This document shows, piece after piece, positions 16,698 through 25,131 of a stretch of 37,711 bases of DNA. The position numbers and the translations under genes are program-made. Below the pieces are notes generated by a model. It was given only the letters and a program-made list of their open reading frames with translations, made no database searches and was not told the DNA's origin. Position 1 is the stretch's first letter, and each line of letters starts with the position of its first letter. Source of the stretch: Alphaproteobacteria bacterium (GTDB lineage Bacteria > Pseudomonadota > Alphaproteobacteria > Micavibrionales > Micavibrionaceae); assembly GCA_016794305.1 (NCBI GenBank), contig JAEUKN010000012.1, positions 1 to 37,711 of the forward strand. The letters are read 5' to 3'.

Positions 16698-17078
16698 ATG
16701 AGATTTGAAGTCAATGTGGAATGCACCCCCGAAGAAGCGCGGCAGTTTTTCGGGTTGCCCGATATTCTCCCTATGCAAAAAGATTTAATGGATATGGTGA
16801 GCCGCAGACTATCCGAAAACATCCAAACGATGGAACCGGACAAATTGGTCAAAACCTGGCTGCCCGCTATGTTTCAAAGCTGGTCGGATATGCAGCAGAA
16901 TTTTTGGAACCAGATGGGCGATGTCGGGGGGAAAATAAACCCCATGAGCGCGATGGAGTCACTGAACCCGCTCAATCCTCTGAATGCTATGGGTATGGGT
17001 GCATTCAAGGGCGGAGCATCATCAGCAAAAGATAAAACAACTGCGGCTGATAAAGCTTCACCCAAGCGCAAACGATAG
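16698..17078 (+). CDS. DUF6489-type alphaproteobacterial protein
   Basis: The 126-aa cytoplasmic protein opens 'MRFEVNVECTPEEARQFFGLPDILPMQKDLM', matching the pattern of small alphaproteobacterial proteins of the DUF6489 type. An amphipathic middle with 'LPAMFQSWSDMQQNFWNQMG' follows, then a Met/Asn/Gly-rich stretch and a Lys-rich tail ('SPKRKR'). ACAGGAG precedes the ATG. Its position immediately before mnmE is, as I recall, common in this class, but no function is established. The family name is from memory. Confidence 0.75.
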   Translation: MRFEVNVECTPEEARQFFGLPDILPMQKDLMDMVSRRLSENIQTMEPDKLVKTWLPAMFQSWSDMQQNFWNQMGDVGGKINPMSAMESLNPLNPLNAMGMGAFKGGASSAKDKTTAADKASPKRKR

Positions 17079-17099
17079 AAAAGATTCACCATCATCCGG

Positions 17100-17140
17100 A
17101 TCCCCGAACTGCAGTCGGCTTTGCCTCCCTTGTCGGGGAT
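17100..17140. repeat. Palindrome ATCCCCGA...TCGGGGAT
   Basis: Perfect 8-bp arms (17100-17107 and 17133-17140) lie around a 25-base centre between the DUF6489 gene and mnmE. No T-run follows, so it is probably an intergenic palindromic repeat rather than a terminator. Confidence 0.6.
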
Positions 17141-17162
17141 GACAGCTAATTTAGCTATAAGT

Positions 17163-17192
17163 TCAGGAGTAGTCTTTTCAGGAGTAGTCTTT
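17163..17192 (+). repeat. 15-bp exact tandem duplication containing the Shine-Dalgarno
   Basis: TCAGGAGTAGTCTTT occurs twice in tandem (17163-17177 and 17178-17192), giving two AGGAG motifs 11 and 26 bases before the GTG start of mnmE. Confidence 0.9.
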
Positions 17193-17195
17193 AAA

Positions 17196-18608
17196 GTGAG
17201 TGACACGATTTATGCCTTATCAACCCCGCCGGGTCGCGGCGGTGTCGCCGTCATCCGCGCATCCGGCCCACAATCATGGGATGGGGCGCGGGCACTGATG
17301 GCCGAAGGGGTTGAGTTACCCGCACCGCGTATGGCATCCACAAGAACTTTGTGGGATCCGTCATCTCCACAAGACCCCACAAAGCGTGAGAAAATTGATC
17401 ACGCGATGATCATCGTTTTTAAGGGCCCCCATAGTTTTACGGGGGAAAATTGCGTGGAATATCATGTTCATGGCGGCATGATCGTGGTGCAAACTTTGCT
17501 TTCTGCGCTTTCAACCCGCCCGCACCACCGCATGGCCGAACCGGGGGAATTTACGCGCCGCGCCTTTGAAATGGGCAAAATGGACCTAACCGAAGCCGAA
17601 GCCGTGGCCGACCTGATCCATGCGGAAACTGAGGCCCAGCAACGCCAGGCATTGATGCAGATGGAGGGCGCGCTCTCCGCGCTCTATCATGATTGGAAAA
17701 ATCGATTGGCCCATATTTTGGCGATGATGGAGGCAGATCTTGATTTCTCTGATCAAGACCTGCCCGATGATTTATTGATCAAAATCAAACCCGATGTAGG
17801 GGATGTGATCGACGAAATTTCGCATCATCTCAATGATAATCGGCGCGGCGAAATGTTGCGTGACGGGGTGAAATTGGTGGTGGTGGGGGCGCCCAATGCC
17901 GGAAAATCATCCTTAATCAACCTGTTGGCGCAACGCGATGTGGCGATTGTCTCTCCCCATGCCGGCACGACACGCGATGTGATTGATGTGCATTTGAATT
18001 TAAACGGATATCCTGTGATTCTCTCGGATACTGCGGGGTTGCGACCTGAAAAATTGGGGGAGTTGGGGGAAGCGGGGAAAACGGGGGATGCTGCGCATGA
18101 TGCCATTGAACGTGTGGGGATTGAACGCGCGCTCTCTCGTGCCCGCGCGGCAGACGTTAAAATTATTTTGTTTGATGGGGCCAGTAGCGAGTTAGACCGC
18201 GCCAGTCTGGAACTATGGGATGATTCATCCTTGATGGTTATCAATAAATGCGATATTTCAAATATTGATGATCATCAAAAATTGATAAAAAAATCTGAAT
18301 TGGGGGCGAAATTTATCACGATTTCAGTCAAGGAAAACCGCAATATTGATGAATTATTGGCGGAATTGGGCAAATTCATTGCCGCAAAAATCGGATTGAG
18401 TGAAACGCCAAGCCTCACCCGCGCACGCCACCGCGAATCACTGGAACAGGCAAAATCTTATTTAATGCGCAGCATGACTGCCCCGCTTCCTGAACTGGCA
18501 GCCGAAGACTTACGCCTCAGCATACGTTATTTGGGGCGCATAACGGGGCATGTCGATGTCGAAGATTTGCTCGATATGATATTCCGCGATTTTTGTATTG
18601 GGAAGTAG
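17196..18608 (+). CDS. mnmE: tRNA modification GTPase MnmE
   Basis: With MnmG, MnmE forms the cmnm5U/nm5U modification at U34 of tRNAs. The 470-aa product from GTG 17196 begins 'SDTIYALSTPPGRGGVAVIRASG', the family's usual start. The tetrahydrofolate-binding N-domain and helical region ('GEFTRRAFEMGKMDLTEAEAVADLI') come first. The GTPase domain has G1 'GAPNAGKSS' at about 230, G3 'DTAG' at about 277 and G4 'NKCD' at about 349. The catalytic C-terminal CIGK is intact. A 15-bp tandem duplication just upstream duplicates the ribosome-binding AGGAG. mnmG, rsmG and parAB, often next, are absent: a terminator and a convergent gene follow. Confidence 0.96.
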   Translation: MSDTIYALSTPPGRGGVAVIRASGPQSWDGARALMAEGVELPAPRMASTRTLWDPSSPQDPTKREKIDHAMIIVFKGPHSFTGENCVEYHVHGGMIVVQTLLSALSTRPHHRMAEPGEFTRRAFEMGKMDLTEAEAVADLIHAETEAQQRQALMQMEGALSALYHDWKNRLAHILAMMEADLDFSDQDLPDDLLIKIKPDVGDVIDEISHHLNDNRRGEMLRDGVKLVVVGAPNAGKSSLINLLAQRDVAIVSPHAGTTRDVIDVHLNLNGYPVILSDTAGLRPEKLGELGEAGKTGDAAHDAIERVGIERALSRARAADVKIILFDGASSELDRASLELWDDSSLMVINKCDISNIDDHQKLIKKSELGAKFITISVKENRNIDELLAELGKFIAAKIGLSETPSLTRARHRESLEQAKSYLMRSMTAPLPELAAEDLRLSIRYLGRITGHVDVEDLLDMIFRDFCIGK

Positions 18609-18677
18609 TGGGATATAGTGGGGGCGGGTCGGGAATGTTGCGGTGGATATTGCCGGTGCACCGGAAATTCCGCATAA

Positions 18678-18704
18678 AAAAACCCGCTATTAAAGCGGGT
18701 TTTC
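18678..18704. terminator. Bidirectional rho-independent terminator
   Basis: AACCCGCT (18681-18688) pairs with AGCGGGTT (18694-18701) around ATTAA, with A-run and T-run flanks. It sits between convergent mnmE (plus) and the 92-aa secreted protein gene (minus) and can serve both. Confidence 0.88.
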
Positions 18705-18723
18705 TACCTCAAAGAGGGTAAAA

Positions 18724-19002
18724 TTATTTTACCAATTTTCCGTCTTTGGTGGTGATTTTGGTGCCGTCAGCGAGCTCGTGCTCTCCGTCCGGAGCAGGAG
18801 TTTTAGTACCGTCAGCAGCCACAACAGACACAACGTCACCTTCAACAGAAACTTTGGTGCCGTCTTTCAATGTGTGCTCAACGGGAGCCATAGTGGTGGT
18901 TTCAGTTGCTGCAGGAGCTTCTTTTGCAGGTTCATTTGCATGAGCAGCCACAGGAGCCACAGCCAACAACGCAACAGCAGCCAATAAAGCTAGTTTTTTC
19001 AT
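18724..19002 (-). CDS. Small secreted hypothetical protein with DGTK repeats
   Basis: The 92-aa product has a signal peptide ('MKKLALLAAVALLAVAPVAAHA', cleavage after about residue 22) and a very strong AAGGAGG ribosome site. The mature ~70 residues begin with an Ala/Thr/Glu-rich linker. Short beta-like units follow, built on 'DGTKV-V-GD-V', 'DGTKTPAPDGEHEL' and 'DGTKITTKDGKLV', roughly three repeats. It is presumably periplasmic or secreted. No family is recognised. The leader and ribosome site suggest high expression. Confidence 0.82.
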   Translation of the reverse strand: MKKLALLAAVALLAVAPVAAHANEPAKEAPAATETTTMAPVEHTLKDGTKVSVEGDVVSVVAADGTKTPAPDGEHELADGTKITTKDGKLVK

Positions 19003-19306
19003 TATAATCCTCCTTAAGGATATTGGGTTTTCAAGAGAGTAATTGAGACATCACGAGGATAACTCATCCCTATAGAAAAATCCTTTTTGCTAAATAATTC
19101 AAGGGGGTAAAATAAATTTATTTACATTTTCGTAACATTGTAACTATTTTTTAATAGCTTAAGCGCATGCTAAAAAGAGGGTGGCGTCATTGCCACTTTC
19201 GCTATATACTGTGAGAGCCTTTCGCAAGACGATTCGTCATTTCACAGAAAAAGGTGCCTAAACTCTCTTATTTTTATTTTACATTTAAGTCTATGGAGCA
19301 AATTAC
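19003..19306. other. Intergenic region between divergent secreted-protein and prepilin genes
   Basis: This AT-rich 304-bp spacer should hold divergent promoters. No ORF or clear hairpin was found, and no promoter was confidently placed. Confidence 0.5.
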
Positions 19307-20107
19307 ATGACACACCACACCACACAAACACATGCATCCGAGCGCGGCTTTACCCTTGTTGAGTTGGCCATCGTGATGATTATTATCGGCCTGCTGATCG
19401 GCGGGATTCTCAAAGGGCAAGAGTTAATCGGAAATGCGCGGGTGAGTTCGACGGTTGCGCAGGTAAAAGCAATTGAAACCGGAATAGGAACATTTAGAGA
19501 TAAATATGCGGCCTTGCCCGGGGATATCAGAAACGTTGCGGCCAGATTACCAAACTGTGCTGCTGGCGCATGTGCTACTGATCCGGCAACTGGAGCGGGA
19601 GGAGATGGTCAGTTGGCGAATACAGGAAACGTGTTTGATCCAGGCTTGGCTGTCTCGGGGACAACAGAAGCGGGCTTAGCATTTATTCATATGGCGGCAG
19701 CCGGCATGATAGGTGGGGTGAATCCCACTACTGCAAGTACTGCTATGGGGTTAGGCACATCAAACCCAACCACTCCCCTCGGCGGCGGCTGGGTTATCGG
19801 AACATCTAACGGAACTGCGACGGGGATGCTTTTAACTACTGGTTTGACTTCAGGTGTGTATGTGGCGTCCTCACCTGCTCTGGGTTCTAATATTCCTACT
19901 GCAAACGCTCAGGTGATGCCTCCAGTTCAAGCTGGAAACATAGACCGAAAAATTGATGATGGTCGACCTAATACAGGGGATGTACGGGCAATAGGGAATG
20001 CTACTGCTGCTGCTGGCTCAACTTGTACGGATGCAAACACCGCAGCTGGGATCTATCAGGAAGCTGTATCGGGAAATATTTGTGGTGTTTATGCCAAGGT
20101 CCAATAA
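19307..20107 (+). CDS. Type IV prepilin-like protein
   Basis: The 266-aa protein has a class III prepilin signal: a short polar leader, then 'ERG^FTLVELAIVMIIIGLLIGGIL' with cleavage after Gly (residue 14) and Glu at mature position 5. The hydrophobic N-terminal helix and 'ARVSSTVAQVKAIETGIGTFRDKYAALPGDI' are typical of type IV/type II pseudopilins. The Gly/Ala/Thr-rich C-terminal domain has paired cysteines ('PNCAAGACATD', 'GSTCTDAN...NICGVY'). A TGGAG site precedes ATG. No prepilin peptidase or assembly gene lies near, and a terminator follows, so it is transcribed alone. Whether it forms a pilus or belongs to a secretion system is open. Confidence 0.88.
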   Translation: MTHHTTQTHASERGFTLVELAIVMIIIGLLIGGILKGQELIGNARVSSTVAQVKAIETGIGTFRDKYAALPGDIRNVAARLPNCAAGACATDPATGAGGDGQLANTGNVFDPGLAVSGTTEAGLAFIHMAAAGMIGGVNPTTASTAMGLGTSNPTTPLGGGWVIGTSNGTATGMLLTTGLTSGVYVASSPALGSNIPTANAQVMPPVQAGNIDRKIDDGRPNTGDVRAIGNATAAAGSTCTDANTAAGIYQEAVSGNICGVYAKVQ

Positions 20108-20130
20108 TTTGCTCTAAAATCTCTCTTTAG

Positions 20131-20160
20131 AAAACCCCACCATTGCGGTGGGGTTTTTAT
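20131..20160 (+). terminator. Rho-independent terminator of the prepilin gene
   Basis: AAAACCCCACC (20131-20141), loop ATTGC and GGTGGGGTTTTT (from 20147) form a strong stem with a T-tail, 24 bases past the stop. Confidence 0.93.
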
Positions 20161-20261
20161 TTTGGGTGTGATCAAATTTTACTGCTCCTCACATTTCCTA
20201 ACCTCGGATTTATAGCAAAAGATGAGATTGGTGAGTGTTATCAGTCATTGTGAGATTAGCT

Positions 20262-21347
20262 TTACAAACACTGTGCCTTATGCCGCAGCCAATGATCAGC
20301 CAGAACGCACGCCACCATCGCCTCAACCACCGGTACGCCGCGAATTCCCACGCACGGGTCGTGGCGACCCTTTGTAATCACTTCGGTTTCCTGGCTATAT
20401 TGATCAATGGTGGGAACGGGGATCAGGATTGAACTGGTGGGTTTAAACGCGGCCCGTAACACAATATCCTGGCCCGTGGAAATACCGCCCAGTATGCCGC
20501 CTGCATGGTTGGATAAAAATACAGGCTTGCCGTCAGGGCCCTGACGAATTGGGTCTGCATTTTTCTCCCCGCCCCATTCCACGGTGGCAAAGCCGTCACC
20601 GATTTCCACGGCCTTAACAGCGTTAATGGACATAACCGCCTTTGCCAGATCGGCGTCCAATTTATCATAAACCGGTGCGCCCAATCCGACAGGAATGCCC
20701 GATGCCACACATTCCACCACCGCGCCAATGCTTGATCCGCTTTTGCGGATATCGCCTAAATATTCTTCCCATCCGCCAATCACCCCGGCATCGGGACAGA
20801 AAAAATCATTGCGGTTGACAAATTCCCAATCCCATTGGTCGCGATTGATATAACGGCTCCCCAATTGCGTCAGGGCTGCCCGAATCATGACATCCTCCCC
20901 GATTTGGGTTGTCAGGATTTTGCGTGCCACTGCGCCTGCGGCCACGCGCATAGCTGTCTCCCGCGCTGAAGAGCGCCCGCCGCCGCGATAATCACGAATT
21001 CCGTATTTTGCATGATAAGTATAATCCGCATGACCGGGGCGGAATTTATTCTCAAGATCCGAATAATCTTTGGACCGTTGATCGGAATTTTCGATGATCA
21101 AACTAATCGGCGTGCCCGTCGTTTGGCCCGCAAACACACCAGAATAGATTTTTACCTGATCGGCTTCCTGACGTTGGGTTGTAAATTTTGACTGTCCCGG
21201 GCGGCGTTTATCAAGAAACACCTGAATATCTTCTGCGCTGAGCGCAATGCCCGGCGGCACGCCGTCAACAACGCAACCAATCGCCGGACCGTGGCTTTCG
21301 CCCCAGCTTTGATACTGAAATAATGTGCCGAATCTATTACCACTCAT
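20262..21347 (-). CDS. aroC: Chorismate synthase
   Basis: AroC converts EPSP to chorismate, the last shikimate step, using reduced FMN. ATG 21347 gives 361 aa beginning '[33 protein letters not shown]' (split here), the family start. A further upstream ATG at 21407 would add an unrelated 20 residues. Other signatures are '[18 protein letters not shown]' and '[17 protein letters not shown]'. It stands alone, with a repeat-containing spacer upstream. It pairs metabolically with the prephenate dehydrogenase at 25132. Confidence 0.96.
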   Translation of the reverse strand: MSGNRFGTLFQYQSWGESHGPAIGCVVDGVPPGIALSAEDIQVFLDKRRPGQSKFTTQRQEADQVKIYSGVFAGQTTGTPISLIIENSDQRSKDYSDLENKFRPGHADYTYHAKYGIRDYRGGGRSSARETAMRVAAGAVARKILTTQIGEDVMIRAALTQLGSRYINRDQWDWEFVNRNDFFCPDAGVIGGWEEYLGDIRKSGSSIGAVVECVASGIPVGLGAPVYDKLDADLAKAVMSINAVKAVEIGDGFATVEWGGEKNADPIRQGPDGKPVFLSNHAGGILGGISTGQDIVLRAAFKPTSSILIPVPTIDQYSQETEVITKGRHDPCVGIRGVPVVEAMVACVLADHWLRHKAQCL

Positions 21348-21657
21348 GCCAAGATAACCCTTTAAATATGAATATATAATCAATTGCGAAAGATTAGCAG
21401 AGCGCACGGAAAAGGCAAGTGCTGTTCAGTTTTTCATCTGATTTTCTCACCACCCGTCAATTTTCAAATCATCCAATATCGGGGGGGATAGACAGCCATA
21501 TCGGACCCCGCATCAAGTGCGGGGTTACGAAATTTGACGGGTGATGAGTCTGATTTCCCAATAATTTATCATGTATTTTATACATTCTTTAAAAGCTTTT
21601 CATATTTTGTATTTATAAGTGGAGGTAAGCACTTGAGGTAAAAACAGGGAGACAAAA
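21348..21657. other. Intergenic region with a large CCCCGCA palindromic repeat
   Basis: The 310-bp spacer between aroC and the 178-aa gene (divergent) is occupied at 21446-21548 by a palindromic repeat. No gene was found in it. The AT-rich 21549-21650 part should include the promoter of the following gene. Confidence 0.6.
21446..21548 (+). repeat. CCCCGCA hairpin (REP-like) repeat, copy 2, with inverted flanking arm
   Basis: The core CCCCGCATCAAGTGCGGGG is followed by TTACGAAATTTGACGGG and TGATGAG (to 21548). At 21446, CTCACCACCCGTCAATTTTC is the near reverse complement of that tail, so the whole 103 bp can fold into one large palindrome with the core hairpin inside. Confidence 0.85.
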
Positions 21658-22194
21658 ATGTCCGCACAAAAAGCAAATACTTCACACTCGTTAACATCTT
21701 TGATGAATGCCATGATCAACCGGTTGGATATCATTTCCCCTGCTGAACTTGGCCCCATTCCGGAAGAGCAAAAATGGCCGATGATTGGCATATTCATGAA
21801 AATTGATGATTGTTTGGCTGCGCTTTACAAGGAATATTGTGAGGCGAAAGCACGACTGAGCCAATCTATTGAAAGCTATGGCGCGGGAAGTGCTATGACC
21901 GATATCGCGGCCGATATGTTCGATAGTGCCTGTTGTGCCATTGAAACGCGGATGTTGGAGCTGAAATCCTCTCCTTCTCTCCGCGCTCAAGCTGCGATGA
22001 TTGAGCAAGATCGGGCGTGGCAGATGAAAAAACGCGAAGAAGAGGCCGCGCGGCAAAAACAAGAGAAAAATCTCGAAGATCAGATGTTTTTTATGTTTTG
22101 GATGTTGTTTATGTTCAAAACCCCAGCGCGGGCAAGGTTTTTGGTCCATGATTTCGCCCAAAACATGCCGCATCTTCGTTGTGCATTAGCTTGA
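21658..22194 (+). CDS. Hypothetical 178-aa protein
   Basis: An AGGGAGAC ribosome site precedes ATG. The protein is mostly helical, with 'RLDIISPAELGPIPEEQKWPMIGIF' near the N-terminus and a basic, Glu/Gln-rich coiled-coil-like stretch ('QMKKREEEAARQKQEKNLEDQ') at about 121-141. A hydrophobic, Met/Phe-rich segment follows at about 142-152 ('MFFMFWMLFMF'), too short for a certain membrane helix. No family is recognised. It lies 205 bp before smpB. Confidence 0.68.
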   Translation: MSAQKANTSHSLTSLMNAMINRLDIISPAELGPIPEEQKWPMIGIFMKIDDCLAALYKEYCEAKARLSQSIESYGAGSAMTDIAADMFDSACCAIETRMLELKSSPSLRAQAAMIEQDRAWQMKKREEEAARQKQEKNLEDQMFFMFWMLFMFKTPARARFLVHDFAQNMPHLRCALA

Positions 22195-22398
22195 CCGCAA
22201 TAAAACCGCCAGCAAAATTTTTAACCTCGATAGTCATGGGGCGTGAGCAGGCTCTCAAGCTTCCCATAGATGGGAGAGAGGAACTATTGACCTGCCCCCT
22301 CATGTTTCATTATAAATTGCAAAACGGAGGATAAGTGCGTATCCTTCAGATCAACGGTTTCTGCATTATAAACAAGCTTTCATATCGCAATTTAGAAA

Positions 22399-22893
22399 AT
22401 GTCAACCCATAAGAAAAAAGACAAAGTTTTAATATCGGTCAATCATACCGTGGCGGATAATCGCCGCGCGCGGTTTGATTATTTTCTGGAGGAAAAATTC
22501 GAGGCCGGGATTATGCTGACGGGGACCGAGGTTAAATCCCTGCGGCATGGTCTATGCTCGCTCAATGAATCCTTTGCCGAAGAACGGGATGGCAATCTGG
22601 TTTTATCCGGTTCCTATATCGCCCCCTATGATCCCGCCGGTGCGCATTTACAGCATGTCCCGCGGCGGGATCGGGTGTTGTTATTGCACAAGCGTGAATT
22701 GACGCGGTTACGCGCGGCGGTTCGTCAAAAGGGTTATACCATCGTTCCGGTGAAGCTGTATTTTAATGCGCGCGGTGTGGCCAAAGTTGAGATTGCACTG
22801 GCCAAAGGAAAAGCCCAGCACGATAAGCGGGAAACGATTAAAGAGCGTGATTGGAACCGTTCAAAGGCCCGTATCTTGCGCGGGGATGAATAG
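22399..22893 (+). CDS. smpB: SsrA-binding protein SmpB
   Basis: SmpB binds tmRNA (SsrA) and delivers it to stalled ribosomes for trans-translation. The 164-aa length is typical. Recognised blocks are '[29 protein letters not shown]', '[24 protein letters not shown]' and the C-terminal '[24 protein letters not shown]' (shown split), which enters the decoding centre. No strong ribosome site is seen before ATG. No ssrA gene was recognised in the window. A palindromic element lies 47 bp downstream. Confidence 0.95.
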   Translation: MSTHKKKDKVLISVNHTVADNRRARFDYFLEEKFEAGIMLTGTEVKSLRHGLCSLNESFAEERDGNLVLSGSYIAPYDPAGAHLQHVPRRDRVLLLHKRELTRLRAAVRQKGYTIVPVKLYFNARGVAKVEIALAKGKAQHDKRETIKERDWNRSKARILRGDE

Positions 22894-22940
22894 AGCGGGC
22901 AAGTATTTCCCAGTATGGTAAGAGTGATTAAGCGGTTTTT

Positions 22941-23085
22941 AGAACCTGTTCATGATCTCTACTCCGGCGTTGGCTTTTTAGCGATTTTCTGCGCTTCCTT
23001 GTCCACGTACATCTAGGTACGATCCGATGCGGTTCTCGAAAAACCGCAAAAATCCTTAGCCGCAGCGAGATCATGAACAGGTTTT
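22941..23085 (+). repeat. Palindromic MITE-like element, copy D
   Basis: This copy starts AGAACCTGTTCATGATCTC and ends GAGATCATGAACAGGTTTT, with internal CGTAC-ATCTAG-GTACG and GCGGTT-CTCGAAA-AACCGC hairpins. Only the loop of the first hairpin and a few other bases differ from copy C. It lies between convergent smpB and the M23 peptidase gene. Confidence 0.93.
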
Positions 23086-23101
23086 GACCAGCCGACAGCC
23101 A

Positions 23102-24787
23102 TTACTGAACGGTTTTTGCCGATTCCTGATTTTTGACCACAGCGACATCCAATTTTTTACCATCAATTTGTTCAACATATTGTTGATTGAGGTTCTTGAT
23201 GTTAGCTTTGAAGCGTTGGAGGTCCTTGCCTTGAAGGGCGTTATCGACGGCAACTTTAACCGATCCTGGGCTAACTTGGACACCGTTGACAATGACTTCA
23301 TAATGAAGGTGCGCGCCGGTGGAACGCCCGGTGGTTCCCACATAGCCAATCAACTGGCCTTGCTTGACTTTGGTACCCGGAGTAATGCCGGGGGCAAAGC
23401 GGCTTAGGTGCGCATAGGCGGTTTCCAATTTTGAGCTGTGGCGAATTTTTATATAATTTCCGTAGCTGCTGAATGGAGCGGCACGTTCAATCACGCCATC
23501 CCCCGCTGCATAAATTTTGGTCCCCGTGGGGGCCGCGAAATCCACGCCCTTGTGCATTTTACTATATCCCAAAATCGGGTGGCGGCGCATGCCAAATCCC
23601 GATGACATACGACCATACGCCACCGGTGTTTTCATCAACCCCGCCGATTTACGGATACTGCGTCCGTCAGCCGTGTAGTAATCGACCTGCCCGTCAAGGG
23701 TTTGGTAGCGGTAAAAGGCATATTCCTTATCGCCCAACATCATGCGCGCGAAAATAATGTCACCTGTTTTGGCCAAATAGCCGTCTTCGGTGCGGTAAGA
23801 ATCATACATGACCTGCATTTTGTCGCCCGGGCGAATGTCACGTTGGAAGTCAACGGCATAGGAAAATAGACTAATGGTGTTGGCGGTGATCCGATCGGGG
23901 AGGTCGGCTTTATCTGCGGCGGCATAGACGGAACCGTTAATATCGACTTCCCGGGCCTCGGTTTTCTTTTCAATATGTTTACTATCCACAGTGGATTTTA
24001 TGTCCCCATTCTCATCCCGAAAGACATCAATTGTGCGCAACGGATCAGGGGAGAATGTGAGGGAGGCGAATTGATAGCCCGATTCGGTTTCCGACGGATC
24101 CAGAGTCACCGCAAGTTTTTGTCCAACTTTGACGCTTTTCATACTCACATGGTTGGAAATTTCAGCAACGATCAACTGACTTTCGGCCTTGGTAATGCCT
24201 GCGTCGCTCAAAGCTTCACTGAGTGTGTCACCTTTAAGGATTTCAATGGTTTTTTCCTGAGCCGCGGGGGAGGGCGGCTGGTTTTCCGCAATCATTTCAC
24301 GGGTTTCAATCACTTCTTTGTCGCGGCGAATTTGGCCGCTTTCATCGCGATATTGGCTGAGATTTTCAATGGGGGCAGCGGAAACAGCTGCGCGGGAGCT
24401 TTGCTGAGGCGTGATCATTGAGAGTAGATGAGTGGTCATTTGCTCTTGAAGCGATACGCCGCTCATCGCCGGACTTTGGAGCATAACGGCAGAAAAGTCA
24501 CTATTGCCATATTTTTGATTTTGGGGGTTAATCTGTCCGCTGGCATAGAGGCCAACGACCAAAGCGAGACCCGCAGCACCGCTGCATAAATAGCGCAATC
24601 TAAGTTTGTTATCGCGCGTCAATACATAACGCTTCTTGAGTTTACAGAGGTCTATCGCTGCGTCAATGGCAAGCGATGCGATCGTCGTCGTGCACTTGGC
24701 AAATCGGGAAAACATGCCGTCAACGATGATTAAAGATCGTGCGGAGGGGGTGTATTTATCATATGTCGCGGGGGATGTGTTGGTCAT
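23102..24787 (-). CDS. M23-family murein endopeptidase (MepM-like), membrane anchored
   Basis: The 561-aa protein probably cleaves peptidoglycan cross-links. It has a long cytoplasmic N-terminus, a transmembrane helix at about 67-84 ('LCSGAAGLALVVGLYASG'), a variable linker and a LysM-like/OapA-type region at about 185-235 ('IEILKGDTLSEALSDAGI'). An M23 domain follows at about 385-505 with the zinc ligands in 'MHKGVDFAAP' and 'GAHLHYEV'. The His-x(3)-Asp and HxH motifs are intact, so it should be an active enzyme rather than an EnvC/NlpD-type activator. It is transcribed alone, convergent with smpB. Confidence 0.92.
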   Translation of the reverse strand: MTNTSPATYDKYTPSARSLIIVDGMFSRFAKCTTTIASLAIDAAIDLCKLKKRYVLTRDNKLRLRYLCSGAAGLALVVGLYASGQINPQNQKYGNSDFSAVMLQSPAMSGVSLQEQMTTHLLSMITPQQSSRAAVSAAPIENLSQYRDESGQIRRDKEVIETREMIAENQPPSPAAQEKTIEILKGDTLSEALSDAGITKAESQLIVAEISNHVSMKSVKVGQKLAVTLDPSETESGYQFASLTFSPDPLRTIDVFRDENGDIKSTVDSKHIEKKTEAREVDINGSVYAAADKADLPDRITANTISLFSYAVDFQRDIRPGDKMQVMYDSYRTEDGYLAKTGDIIFARMMLGDKEYAFYRYQTLDGQVDYYTADGRSIRKSAGLMKTPVAYGRMSSGFGMRRHPILGYSKMHKGVDFAAPTGTKIYAAGDGVIERAAPFSSYGNYIKIRHSSKLETAYAHLSRFAPGITPGTKVKQGQLIGYVGTTGRSTGAHLHYEVIVNGVQVSPGSVKVAVDNALQGKDLQRFKANIKNLNQQYVEQIDGKKLDVAVVKNQESAKTVQ

Positions 24788-25131
24788 AAGCTAAATTCAG
24801 AATCAGTTATTCATTTGCAATATAATAAAGAATAATCGATTCTTCCTTTTCCTTCTTTCCTTGTTTTGTTTGCTCAATCAACCGGTTGTCTAAGATAGAT
24901 GTTCCAAAAAGGAGCAACTTGGTTCTCATGATGTGGCTGAGATTTAGCACAGGTTTTTAAAAAAGCCAAGAAAAAATATGACGCACTGTTGCAAATTATC
25001 CACACATTAATAATTTATCTTTAAAAAATGCTGGAAAATAGGGCGTTTGCACTGCAAAAATTGATCATTTTTTAATCTTGTCCCTGAATAATAGAGAGAA
25101 CCAATCATCATTACAAATCATTGAGGTATGC
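24788..25131. other. AT-rich intergenic region with a DnaA box
   Basis: This 344-bp spacer lies between the divergent M23 peptidase and tyrA genes. It is rich in A/T runs and holds one perfect DnaA-box consensus, TTATCCACA (24996-25004). No second box or iteron array was seen. It should contain both promoters. Confidence 0.55.

Noticed and set aside
22194..23101. tmRNA (ssrA) gene beside smpB
   Set aside because: No tRNA-like ends or tag reading frame were recognised. The downstream spacer is the palindromic element.
24788..25131. Chromosomal replication origin
   Set aside because: Only one DnaA box was found, with no cluster or typical origin genes beside it.
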